From the NCBI GenBank assembly GCA_002728755.1, contig PBVT01000040.1, positions 1 to 50,063 on the forward strand: a stretch of DNA of 50,063 nt. Reading direction: 5' to 3'. The position numbers were made by a program, and so were the translations under genes. The DNA comes from Myxococcales bacterium. GTDB lineage: Bacteria > Myxococcota_A > UBA9042 > UBA3505. A model generated the notes under the pieces. That model was given only the letters and a program-made list of their open reading frames with translations. It did not search any database and was not told the origin of the DNA. Positions 26,692-36,700 of this stretch are shown here, one piece after another (within the stretch, counting starts at the first letter, position 1; each line of letters starts with the position of its first letter).

Positions 26692-27524
26692 CCGCTCAAG
26701 TCCAGAGTCCCCTGCTCCACCTCGACTGCTGGCCCTGCCATACGAAGCCCGAAATCGGACTTTCGCACCTCGATCTCCAGAGAACCTCCGGGCAACCATG
26801 CACTGACCGCGGTATCGAAGGGCGCCCATCCCAGGCCGGCTGTTACGGCTATCGAAGCACATGCGCCGGTGCCACAGGCCTGGGTAAACCCACAGCCACG
26901 CTCCCACACGGCGACTTCTACACTTCCGTCCCCATTCATTTGAATACATTCTACATTCGTCCGCGCTGGAAAGTCCGCGTGAACCTCCAATAATGGGCCA
27001 AGACGCAAAACTCGATCTACGACGGACTCATCGTTTTCTGGCAACACCACGAAATGAGGATTGCCCATATCGACCCGATAGCCCACAAGCTCTTCGCGGC
27101 CGTAGGCAGTGTCTAACGAAATCCTATGGGGCTCCCCATCCAAGGGGTCGAGGACGGTCGCTACTCCCATATCGACGGACACCCAGGCCTGTTTGATGGA
27201 TTCCCTCCGTACGGCCACAGCCTTTTCACCGGCCAGGGTGTTGATCACGAAGGACTCGGGCGCCCCTCTATGATTCACAAGATATTGGGCTACGACGCGC
27301 ACGCCGTTCCCGCACATCTCGGGCACGCTGCCATCCGAGTTGAGAATATGCATAAAAGGGGGATCGCCCCCTGCTACCATCAATATGCCGTCCACATCAT
27401 AGCGGTCTTTGGCGCAAAGCTGCCGGGCGACATCCGGGGTGATTCCAGAGGTCGAAGGGTCCGACTCGACGACCAAAAAGGAATTTCCAAGCCCATGCCC
27501 TTTTACGTAGCTGATCGATCCCAT
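26688..27524 (-). CDS. dapF: Diaminopimelate epimerase
   Basis: 278 residues from ATG 27524 with GAGG eight bases upstream; the frame is open to 27650 only because it overlaps the upstream gene. It converts LL- to meso-diaminopimelate for lysine and peptidoglycan synthesis. The catalytic cysteines are Cys71 in VPEMCGNGVR and Cys217 in QACGTGACAS; GNPH and RTNVECIQ motifs are in place. It starts ten bases after the stop of the Cys-rich MYXO-CTERM gene, so it may be read on the same transcript. Confidence 0.96.
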   Translation of the reverse strand: MGSISYVKGHGLGNSFLVVESDPSTSGITPDVARQLCAKDRYDVDGILMVAGGDPPFMHILNSDGSVPEMCGNGVRVVAQYLVNHRGAPESFVINTLAGEKAVAVRRESIKQAWVSVDMGVATVLDPLDGEPHRISLDTAYGREELVGYRVDMGNPHFVVLPENDESVVDRVLRLGPLLEVHADFPARTNVECIQMNGDGSVEVAVWERGCGFTQACGTGACASIAVTAGLGWAPFDTAVSAWLPGGSLEIEVRKSDFGLRMAGPAVEVEQGTLDLSG

Positions 27525-27534
27525 CGCAGCTGCC

Positions 27535-29211
27535 TCATGCCTGGTGCATACGCACAGACCGGCGGCGGCCCAACACGAGTAGCCCCAATAGAAGGGACAG
27601 CCAGGACGCTCCGCCCGCTCCGCTAGAGCAACCGGATGATGACCCCGCACCGTCCAAGCCCGGAGCCTTCTCTGCGGGCAATACGCACATGCCGTAGAGG
27701 TTCACCAGGCCGGGAGGACATGGATCGGTCCAATCTCGGCCCAACACCGGCCCTCCTCCATTATTTGCTCCTTGCACACAGGCGCCAGATACACAGTTGT
27801 AATTGGGAGCGCACACGCCACAAACCCCGCCACAGCCGTCAGGACCGCACTGGGTATTTGGGCAGTACGGTGTACAGCCCTCCGGTATGCAGGAACCCGC
27901 CAGACTACATGTCTCGCCGGTACCGCAAACACCACAGGAGCCACCACAACCATCATCACCGCAATCTTTCCCAAGACAGCTTGATTGGCAGGCCTGGCAG
28001 ACATTCATCGGCCCACATTCATACCCAACGCCGCAATATCCACAGCTACCCCCACAGCCATCGTCACCGCACTCTTTTCCCGTACAATTGGGCTGGCAGC
28101 CACCGGCAGCACAGAGGCCATTATTACAGTATTGCCCGGCACCGCAGGAACCACAGCTCCCGCCACAGCCATCGTCACCGCAATTCTTCCCGTTACAGTC
28201 ACCCACACAGCTAGCTGCGCACATACCGCTAGGCGAGCACGTCAGCCCTGGCGCGCATTGCCCACATAAACCACCGCAGCCGTCCGAACCACATTGTTTA
28301 CCTGCACAGTCCGGCGTACAGCTCCCCGACGGCACACAGAGCCCTAAGACACACGTCGCGTTCACAGCACAGCTCCCGCAACTCCCGCCACAGCCATCGT
28401 CGCCGCAGACCTTTCCACTGCAATTGGCACTACAGGGCCCAGAACATTGCCCCTGGACGTTATCACAGGTCTGGGACACGGGGCATGTGCCACATACGCC
28501 ACCGCAACTGTCGGGCCCACACTCTCGACCCAGACAGTTTGGAGTGCACGAAGGGGTGCAGAGGTTGTTTACACAGCTATACCCTCCAGGGCATCCCCCA
28601 CAACTGCCACCACAACCGTTGTCGCCGCACACCTTCGCGAAGCAGTCCGGCACACAGCCAGATGTCGGGCAATTATATGGGAAGGCACCCGATGGGTCCG
28701 AATTGGTGTTCGATGTGCAGTCATAAAAACCTTCGGCATTATTCCAACCACATAACTGCAAGGACGGATCGCTATTGTCCTGACACGGGTAGACCTGGAT
28801 TTGCCCATTAAAACAGAACTGCATCGAGCCCGTCTCATCACAACAGCCTTCGTTCCCAATCGAGCCACAGTCTCCCCCGGTTGTTACACCGCAGAGATAG
28901 GGGTATTGGCCCGATGGATCGGCTTGGCCGGGGACAGCGGCGCAATCATAAAACAAGGCAAATTGGTTCCAACCGCAGTAGATATTCGCGCTCCCGGAGG
29001 CAGCGTTCGAACCACAATCGATCATGCACACCTGGTCGCTCGCCGTATCACACCAGCTGAGCACGGACCCACCACTACAGCACCCACTAGGAGCGACATC
29101 GCCACACGAGCTGCTGATCACCTGCGCATTGGACGGGCACGCAGCTTCCGCTACTGGCATGCTAAGGAGCGCCAGAAAGGCTGCTAGAATGATGGTGCTT
29201 CGAACGTTCAT
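27535..29211 (-). CDS. Exported Cys-rich protein with eight CGxDGCGG repeats and MYXO-CTERM-like tail
   Basis: 558 residues from ATG 29211; the frame to 29310 precedes the signal peptide. The signal (MNVRSTIILAAFLALLSM) ends near AEA-AC. Two copies of an uncharacterised domain of about 75 residues follow (GCC, WC, CGWN, FYDC and DPSG-x-(Y/F)-PY-x-C landmarks). Eight units of pattern CxPxCxGKxCGDDGCGGxCGxC come next, each with six Cys. The tail has SSSGC, a hydrophobic helix and RRR, the MYXO-CTERM layout. It is paralogous to the next gene upstream (29338-31980). It probably forms an elongated disulfide-bonded surface protein. Function unknown. Confidence 0.88.
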   Translation of the reverse strand: MNVRSTIILAAFLALLSMPVAEAACPSNAQVISSSCGDVAPSGCCSGGSVLSWCDTASDQVCMIDCGSNAASGSANIYCGWNQFALFYDCAAVPGQADPSGQYPYLCGVTTGGDCGSIGNEGCCDETGSMQFCFNGQIQVYPCQDNSDPSLQLCGWNNAEGFYDCTSNTNSDPSGAFPYNCPTSGCVPDCFAKVCGDNGCGGSCGGCPGGYSCVNNLCTPSCTPNCLGRECGPDSCGGVCGTCPVSQTCDNVQGQCSGPCSANCSGKVCGDDGCGGSCGSCAVNATCVLGLCVPSGSCTPDCAGKQCGSDGCGGLCGQCAPGLTCSPSGMCAASCVGDCNGKNCGDDGCGGSCGSCGAGQYCNNGLCAAGGCQPNCTGKECGDDGCGGSCGYCGVGYECGPMNVCQACQSSCLGKDCGDDGCGGSCGVCGTGETCSLAGSCIPEGCTPYCPNTQCGPDGCGGVCGVCAPNYNCVSGACVQGANNGGGPVLGRDWTDPCPPGLVNLYGMCVLPAEKAPGLDGAGSSSGCSSGAGGASWLSLLLGLLVLGRRRSVRMHQA

Positions 29212-29337
29212 AGTCTCTATGCAGGATTGCCGATCTTTAGAATCTCTCTTATTCGCATACGCGGCTATGCCGCCTACATAGATAACGATAAACGAAACTA
29301 TGGCCTGCATCCAGTTTGGGCATATTCGCCCTGCCCT

Positions 29338-31980
29338 TCAACTCCGACCGAGGAACGGGTCTTCCCGTCGTCGGTACCCGAGCATCAAGGCCAACGGCAC
29401 AAGCAACATAAACCAATGTCCCTGGCTTGTATGGCTCGCAGAACAACCACTGCTCGTGCCTGCACCACCACTCGCTCCTGGGGTGTTGCCGCTGGGATAG
29501 ACGCATTCCCCATAGAGGGGAACCTTCCCTTCTGGGCAGAAGTTCGACCAGCCATCCCCACTGTTCAAGGGCCCGGTGTCTTCGGGAGTTGTGCCTGCAT
29601 CCGATCCGGAGGAACCCGTATCGTTGCCTCCACCATTATCTACCGTACATTGACCGAGCTCCGTGTCACAGACAAAGCCATCGGAACATTGCCCGCATAA
29701 TCCGCCACAGCCATCATCCCCACAGTTCTTATTGGGGCAATAGGGCTGACAGCCTTCCTGAATGCAGAACCCGAAGGTGGAACAGGTTTCACCAGCATCG
29801 CAATAACCGCATTGACCGCCACAACCATCGTCACCACATTCCTTGCCGTCACATGTGGTTATACAGTCCTCGCATGTAAAGTCCGCTCCGCAGATCTTTT
29901 GCAATCCGCAATACCCGCAGCTGCCTCCACAGCCGTCGTCGCCGCATTCCTTTTCCGCACAGTCTGGCATACAACCGCCCGCATTGGAGCAGACACCATT
30001 TTGGCATTGCTCGCCCGCCCCACAGGAGCCACAGGAACCGCCGCAACCATCGGCCCCACAATTCTTGCCCTGGCAATCGGGCGTACAGCCGGACCCTGCC
30101 TCGCATTGGCCCGTAGCAGAACAGGTCTCACCGAAGACACAGGATCCACAACTACCACCGCAACCATCCTCGCCACATTCTTTGCCTGCACAATTGGGGA
30201 CACAGCCGCTTGTGCAGTTTGCGGGGTTGTTCTCGCAGGCGTCGGGATCAAGACAGATGCACGGGAAAGCGAACGCCGTGGCGCAGCTCTCGTTGGTCGA
30301 TGGGCAACAATCGCCTCCATCCCAGGAACACTCCAGGTTGTTGTTCCCATTGTCACAATACCCATCGCCTATCCAAATCTCATTCCCGCCACAGGTTCCC
30401 CCGGACACACATACGCCACTATCGCAACTCTGCCCTGCATCACAGGTGCCACAGCTTCCACCGCAACCGTCATCACCACATTGCAGGCCGGTGCAGTCCG
30501 GCTCACAGGTGCTGCCACAGTTTGCCGGATTGTTCTCACAGGCGTCGGGATCCTGGCAGTCGCAAACGGAGAATAGATTGTCATCGCAAACGGGGTTCGT
30601 GGACAGACAGCAGTCTCCTCCATCCCAGGCGCACCCCTCATTATTATTACTTGTGTCGCAATAATCATCGTCTATCCAGGACTCATTCCCTTCACAGACA
30701 ATCGGGCCACATACGCCATCGCTGCAGACCTGCGCATCTACACAGTTGCCGCAGCTACCGCCGCACCCATCGTCCCCACAATTGAGGCCGTCACAGTTGG
30801 GCACACACGCCGCACAGTTCGCTGGGTTGTTCTCACAGGCATCCGGATCCTGGCAATCGCAAGGGTATGTGGGGCTTGTGGCACAGCTCTCATTGGAGCT
30901 CTCACAGCAATCACCACCGTCCCAGGAACAGAAGACATTATTATTGGCCGAATCACAGTAACCATCGTCGATCCAGCTGGGATAACCGCTACATTCTCCA
31001 GCCGTACAAACGCCACTATCGCAAACCTCTCCCTCGCCACAGACTCCACAGGTTCCACCGCACCCGTCCGAACCACACGCCAAGCCATCGCAGGAAGGTT
31101 CACACCCTGGCACACAGATAAAGTTGTTTAGATCACAAGTTTCACCAGTCCCGCATTCTCCGCAGGTAGAGCCGCATCCATCCGCACCACACTCCTTCCC
31201 CTGACAGTTGGGCGTGCAGCTCACAACGCATTCGAAGAGATTCAGATCACAAACAAGCCCACCGGCACAGTCACCACAAACGGACCCACAACCATCCGCT
31301 CCACACTCCTTGCCCGCACAATCCGGCACGCACCCGGCGCAATTCGCTGGGTTGTTCTCGCAAGCGGCGGGATCTTTACAGTCGCAGGGATAGGAGAAGC
31401 TCGTAGCACACGCCGGGTTGGTCGATTCACAACAGTCCCCGCCATCCCAGCTACAGCCCACGTTATTATTGCCGCTGTCGCACATATCATCGCCAATCCA
31501 GGCTTCCGTCCCATTGCAATCCGCCGCCGTGCCACAGTTGGTTGGGTTGTCCGCCGCACAATAGGTACAGATGTCGGTACAACAATCCCCAAGGTTAAAG
31601 CACAGAGAATCGCAATAGCAGCTACCAGCCGAGCCTCCACAGTTCCCCATGCAGCTTCCATTTGTGGAAGCCGGACAGGTTAGAGGGTTTATCCCCGTTG
31701 GGTCGGCGCTCGGAGCGTCGGCGCAATCATACGCTCCATTACCTTGATCCCAGGCGCAGAAGATTTCGCCACTCGCTGCATTCCAGGTCGGACAATCGAG
31801 CTGGCATAAAACATTGCTGACGCTGTCACACCAGGTCACCTTATTCCCGTCGCAACAGCCCGCGTACGAATACACGCCGCAATTCGTAGAAAGCTGCGTG
31901 GCGTTCGCAGGGCAAAACCCTTGCGCCACCCCAGCCCAGCCAAAAAGGCCGATTCCAACCAGCAAAATCACCCTATGCAT
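29338..31980 (-). CDS. Exported protein with somatomedin-B-like, four LNR/Notch-like and ten CGxDGCGG modules
   Basis: 880 residues from ATG 31980 with GAGG eight bases upstream. A signal peptide (MHRVILLVGIGLFGWAG) ends near AQG. Residues 22-102 match the N-terminal domain of the downstream paralogue. Residues about 109-141 have the somatomedin-B spacing (SCMGNC, CYCDSLC, GDCCTDIC). Four LNR-like units of form W-I-x-D-x-(Y/M)-CD-x2-NNN-x2-C-x-WDGGDCC follow, each trailed by a CxCxDPxACENNPANC element. They are interspersed with ten CGxDGCGG repeats in a 3-1-1-5 order. The tail has SSGC, a hydrophobic helix and RRR. LNR modules bind calcium in animals; the WDGGDC acidic residues are kept here. 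It is probably surface-exposed; partner unknown. Confidence 0.9.
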   Translation of the reverse strand: MHRVILLVGIGLFGWAGVAQGFCPANATQLSTNCGVYSYAGCCDGNKVTWCDSVSNVLCQLDCPTWNAASGEIFCAWDQGNGAYDCADAPSADPTGINPLTCPASTNGSCMGNCGGSAGSCYCDSLCFNLGDCCTDICTYCAADNPTNCGTAADCNGTEAWIGDDMCDSGNNNVGCSWDGGDCCESTNPACATSFSYPCDCKDPAACENNPANCAGCVPDCAGKECGADGCGSVCGDCAGGLVCDLNLFECVVSCTPNCQGKECGADGCGSTCGECGTGETCDLNNFICVPGCEPSCDGLACGSDGCGGTCGVCGEGEVCDSGVCTAGECSGYPSWIDDGYCDSANNNVFCSWDGGDCCESSNESCATSPTYPCDCQDPDACENNPANCAACVPNCDGLNCGDDGCGGSCGNCVDAQVCSDGVCGPIVCEGNESWIDDDYCDTSNNNEGCAWDGGDCCLSTNPVCDDNLFSVCDCQDPDACENNPANCGSTCEPDCTGLQCGDDGCGGSCGTCDAGQSCDSGVCVSGGTCGGNEIWIGDGYCDNGNNNLECSWDGGDCCPSTNESCATAFAFPCICLDPDACENNPANCTSGCVPNCAGKECGEDGCGGSCGSCVFGETCSATGQCEAGSGCTPDCQGKNCGADGCGGSCGSCGAGEQCQNGVCSNAGGCMPDCAEKECGDDGCGGSCGYCGLQKICGADFTCEDCITTCDGKECGDDGCGGQCGYCDAGETCSTFGFCIQEGCQPYCPNKNCGDDGCGGLCGQCSDGFVCDTELGQCTVDNGGGNDTGSSGSDAGTTPEDTGPLNSGDGWSNFCPEGKVPLYGECVYPSGNTPGASGGAGTSSGCSASHTSQGHWFMLLVPLALMLGYRRREDPFLGRS

Positions 31981-32162
31981 GTACAGAACCTCTACGGCAG
32001 ACCACGTAGTTATAGGCAGACTTTGAATGCCATTCAACCCAAGAATTCAGGGAGCCTACCATAATTCGTTTCGGAAACCTCATACTATCTCCACATTTTA
32101 CAAAAACCAGCCGGCCACACGTAGAAAGTGCCCATCTTCACACACCTGCAATTTTAAACCAG

Positions 32163-32191
32163 TTGAACCCCAGTCCCATCGCATGTAAAAC
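32163..32191 (+). promoter_or_regulatory. Candidate promoter for the outer-membrane protein operon
   Basis: TTGAAC (32163-32168), a 17-base spacer, then TAAAAC (32186-32191). Transcription would begin near 32198, after the ATG at 32197, which favours the TTG start at 32248. Confidence 0.3.
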
Positions 32192-32247
32192 CCATCATGC
32201 ACTTTTATAAGAATACCAAATTATTCCTCTTTTCAGGATCGTACACA

Positions 32248-33780
32248 TTGAATTTACACGCCGCTCGACGCACACTTCGCACCGTACTACTGGGCTTGCT
32301 GTTCCTGGGCCTGCTTCCCACCACAGCACAGGCCAACTCCAATGACCTCGACTTCGGCATAGATGGCCGACTGCGTTACCGTCACAGTGGTCTGACCGAC
32401 TTTCCGTTGGACACGGATGGCTTCCTCCATGGGCAGACCAGCCGGGGCCAGGCCTTATTGCGAATTTCCCCCTATCTCAACTATGGGGAGAACTTCGGAC
32501 TGAAACTCACCCTACAGGTTCTGGATGGCCAGCTCTACGGCGCACCTTCCGATGCGGCCCAGCAAACCATCGGAGGGGATCAAGTGCTGAACCCCTTTGT
32601 GGACACTCCCTATGGAGACCAGCTATTCCTACGTGAAGCATTCCTGCGTTATCGCTTTGCGTTCGGGGAGTTACGGTTCGGCCGCATGCTATCCCACTGG
32701 GGACTCGGCATGGTGGCCAATGGGGGAGACAAAGAACAATACGCCTTCTCGGATGCGAGCGTGGGCGATATATCGAATCGGGTTATGTTTCTTACTCGTC
32801 CCCTGGCTCCCATGGGTGGCAGTATAGGCAAGCATCTTGTTCTTGTGCTCGCCGGTGATCTGGTCGAGCAAGACGATCTCGTGGATCGGAAAGATGGGGA
32901 TAAGGCCATTCAGGCCATCGGCGCATTGGCCTGGAACGGGGACAACCTGAACGCGGGTGTCTATGTTGCCCATCGCCGCATCGACGACCATGCCGACGAT
33001 AAGACGCGGGCTACCGCTGTGGACGTTTTCGCGGCCTGGAAGCACGACGTCTGCCCAAATCTTGGTTTTGACTTCGCATTCGAGGCGGCGATGATTCGCG
33101 GAGAGACGGAGCTCGCCCGCTTCGAGGGGGCGGAATATCCAATACAGTTGGAGCAGTATGGTGCCGTGCTCCGTACAGGAATGACACATCGGCCGATTCA
33201 CACAAGGCTCCAGCTTGAAGCTGGCTTCGCGTCGGGAGACAACCATACTCGGGACAGTACAGCGCGAGCCTTCAAGTTTGATCCCGGATACAAGGTCGGA
33301 ATGATTCTTTTCGAGGAGATACTCCATCGAGTGTCCGCGAGAACCTATGACCATGCCACTGATCCCAATTTGATGGGAGAGCCCCATAAGGGTGTGAATC
33401 TACTTCCCTCGAATGGCTCGGTCACAAATACGGTATATGTTCACCCCACCCTCACCTATGGCGCCGACCAACCGGGGATCGACGCATCCGTCGGCTTTCT
33501 TTTCGCTTATGCACCCGCGGACCTGGTGGATGCCTATCAGAGTGGTTTAGTGGGCGGCTACAATCAAAGCGCGTATGGCAAACGCAACGCGAACGGTGTT
33601 CTGGGCTACGAGGCCAACATTGGACTCGGATACACCCTCAACCTTGGCAAAGAGCTCTCCATGCGTGTAGGCGGCCAATACGGCTTCTTTAAACCGGGTG
33701 ATGCGCTGGCAGCGGCCGAGGGGGTCGAGGGTCTTGGCAATGTGCAAAAATGGCGTCTGCTTGCAGACCTGAATTGGTAG
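32248..33780 (+). CDS. Outer-membrane beta-barrel protein (TIGR04551-like)
   Basis: 510 residues from TTG 32248, which has AGGA about nine bases upstream and gives a clean signal peptide (LHAARRTLRTVLLG to TAQA). An in-frame ATG at 32197 adds 17 residues and has no ribosome-binding site. The mature protein alternates polar and hydrophobic residues in barrel style and ends in Trp, as barrel proteins often do. LRFGRMLSHWGLGM and DISNRVMFLTR recall the TIGR04551 family of deltaproteobacteria, recalled from memory and not checked. It starts an apparent operon with the hydrolase-like lipoprotein, 11 bases downstream. Confidence 0.78.
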   Translation: MNLHAARRTLRTVLLGLLFLGLLPTTAQANSNDLDFGIDGRLRYRHSGLTDFPLDTDGFLHGQTSRGQALLRISPYLNYGENFGLKLTLQVLDGQLYGAPSDAAQQTIGGDQVLNPFVDTPYGDQLFLREAFLRYRFAFGELRFGRMLSHWGLGMVANGGDKEQYAFSDASVGDISNRVMFLTRPLAPMGGSIGKHLVLVLAGDLVEQDDLVDRKDGDKAIQAIGALAWNGDNLNAGVYVAHRRIDDHADDKTRATAVDVFAAWKHDVCPNLGFDFAFEAAMIRGETELARFEGAEYPIQLEQYGAVLRTGMTHRPIHTRLQLEAGFASGDNHTRDSTARAFKFDPGYKVGMILFEEILHRVSARTYDHATDPNLMGEPHKGVNLLPSNGSVTNTVYVHPTLTYGADQPGIDASVGFLFAYAPADLVDAYQSGLVGGYNQSAYGKRNANGVLGYEANIGLGYTLNLGKELSMRVGGQYGFFKPGDALAAAEGVEGLGNVQKWRLLADLNW

Positions 33781-33791
33781 GAGGACACGTC

Positions 33792-36700
33792 ATGATGAAA
33801 CGATATACACTCTTCGCTCTCACTCTCTTACTCCTTCTATGTTTTGGCTGCGCTGGTGAACGACCGGATGTAGTGGCGAGCACGGACCGCGCGGGTGGTG
33901 TCCGTATTGCCTATGAGGTACTGGACAAACCCTTTCCTACGATCCCTCTACCGAACGACACCGCTACCCGGCTAGACGACGACTCCCCCACGGGCCGGTT
34001 TATCAACATCAGCCATATCGGCCCTACGTTCATGGAATCCGAGACACGCGCCAAGGCCGGAGATGTGGCGGGTTTCGGTGTTTTCATGCCAATTAGCGTA
34101 CCCCTCACGGGCCCTGTTGACCTCGCCAATATTGTGCAACGGCAATGCACGGGAACAGACGTCGAAGACTGGGAAAAGAAATGGGCAAGCAAAGAGTGTA
34201 ACGATCGAGATTTCTCCAACGATGTGGCCCTTCTTATCAAGTTGGATCCCGACAACCCAGATGTGGTCCCATTGGATTTCGGCAATGGTAATTTCCCCAT
34301 TGTTCTCGAAGTCACCGACCTCTACTTCGACAATGACCCACGGTCCGAAGGCCAAAACCTCATCTTCGAAACAGAAGACGAAGACACAAACGGAAATGGG
34401 GAGCTCGACGCCGGAGAAGACACAAACGGTGATGGCATCTTGAATGTCCCCAATGTGATCCCCGGTGTCGCCGAGGCCCTGGCGGACGACCCCGACTTCG
34501 TAGCTGGCGTGGATGATCTCGCGGGATTTTTCGAGCTGCAGACCAATACCCTGGTCTTTCGCCCCGTCTTCCCTCTACGCAGTAAGAGCACCTACGCGGT
34601 GATCATCACGAAGCACCTCCTGGACACGAACGGTAAATCCGTCGAATCACCATTTGATGGGATTCACCCCGCCGACCAGTATGAAGCCCTGAAAGGCCTC
34701 GGCTCCTTATTACAGCAAGCCGACGTCGGAATCGAGTTGGGTGACGTAGCGTTCGCCTGGAAATACACCACGCAGGACACCACGGGAGACATGGAAGCAA
34801 TTCGTGCTGGGCTTTATAGCCACGGGCCCTTTGCAGAGCTGGATGCCGCCTTCCCACCCACAGAAGTCGATCTCTTTCAAATGACGACTGAGCTCGAAGG
34901 CAAGGCCTATTCTCTACCCATGAGCGTTTTGAATTCCTTTCTTCCACTCGTCATCGACGATTTGGCTGGGGGAAGTGACGAGAGTCAGAACCAAATCCTC
35001 ACGGATCTATCGTTCATCGATCATATCGTCATGGGGGCAACCCCTGGGCCGAATTTCCTCGCGGACAAAGACGGCATCGCTACAGACACCTATCCAGCGG
35101 ATGACGACGAATCTTTCGCTGTGAACCCCAAAACCGGTGAGATGTTCTATGGAGACACTCGCATTACCTGGTGGTGCACAGTCCCCAAGGCGGATTCCGC
35201 GTTTTCTCCGCCCTTCCCTGTCTTCATGTACGGCCATGGCTACGGATCCAATCGACTCGAAGGCCTCGGCTTTGCCGGACGGCTAGCCCGGTTTGGTTAC
35301 GCCTGCTGCGCTCTGGATGCCTATGGGCATGGCCTGGCCTTCCCGGACGACGAGATCGATCTCGCTCCATTGCTCGAAGCAACAACCATTATGGGGGCGT
35401 TAGAAGAATTCTTTGGCGCACAGGGATACGGCGGGCTCCCCGCAGGACTCACCGCCGGCCGTGCCCGTGATCTCGACAACGATGGAGCCATCGATAGTGG
35501 TGGAGATTTCTGGACCTACGATCTCTTCCACACCCGCGACATCGTCCGACAATCCGTCGTGGATTATATTTCTTTTGTGCGAATGGCTCGCTCCTTTGAT
35601 GGAGTCAACACCTGGGATTACGACACCAATGGAGACGGAGAGAAAAACCTCGCTGGCGATTTCGACGGTGACGGAGTCGTCGACTTCGGTGGCCCCGATG
35701 TTCAATACACAGTATCGGGAGCAAGCCTCGGTGGGATCCTCGCAGGGATCATACCCGCCGTAGAGCCGACCATAAGCGTAGGCCTACCCATCGTAGGTGG
35801 CGGGGGTCTTACGGACGTCGGTGTCCGCAGCCGACAAGGCGGTGTGCCAGAGGCCGTGCTAATGCCTTTCTTTGGGCCGTTGATCCTGGGCAAACCAAAC
35901 GAGGAAGCCACCAGTGTCACGTTCTCATTCCTGGTACATAATGTGCGACGTCGTACGTTTATCTCGTTCCATACTACAGATGCCATCGAGGCAGGCGATC
36001 GCGTGGTATTGGAAAATGTAGAGAACGGACATACTGACGAGGTAATCGTTGGAGAAGAACTGAAAATCCGGCTCGGTGTGCCCTCGGACGCCCTCTCCGC
36101 CACCGAAAAACGCCCGGTTCTTGGCATGCTGGAAGACAACAGTAATCTTCCCATCGATGTGGACGATCCCGCCCAACTGGGTGATCGCCTCCGGATCACC
36201 ATCTATGACGGCAACACAGATACGGTGAAGGAGACCATCGACCAATGGCAAAACGAGGCCATATGGCAAGGGGCCCGCTTTCTGCCCGACACTCCGCTCG
36301 TAGCCCTGACGAATGGCCATGGAAAGAAACGTCAGACACCAGATTTTCGACGCTTCTTTTATCTGGCCAGTATGCTGATCGAGCCTGGGGACCCCATCTC
36401 CTATTCTCACCATTACGCGATTGACCCGTTCAACTTTGATTACGACCCACTGGTTAAAGACGGGACCTTCGCAGCCGGCTCCAATATGCTGTTCATCCCC
36501 TCTATCGGCGATATGAATGTGCCAATCAATACCGGGATCGCCAACGCACGGGCCGCGGGTGCTATCGATTATTGGGACACCGACACCCCATGGGGCATGA
36601 CGGAAAATGATGTGCTGATCCGTCACCGAGTCACGGAAGGGACCGAACGGACAAACCGATACCAGGTAGAGACCGAAGACGGCTCCCTTCGCTCGGTCCT

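Noticed and set aside
27803..28726. 307-codon Pro/Gln/Ser-rich frame on the + strand
   Set aside because: It is the antisense shadow of the CGDDGCGG repeats; its own repeats mirror the real gene's and it has no signal or ribosome-binding site.
29236..29290. GCGGC-TAT-GCCGC hairpin between the two Cys-rich genes considered as a terminator
   Set aside because: The stem is only 5 bp and no T-run follows on the transcribed strand.
29843..30664. 273-codon + strand frame inside the LNR-protein gene
   Set aside because: Same antisense effect; the Pro-rich periodicity follows the Cys repeat of the opposite strand.
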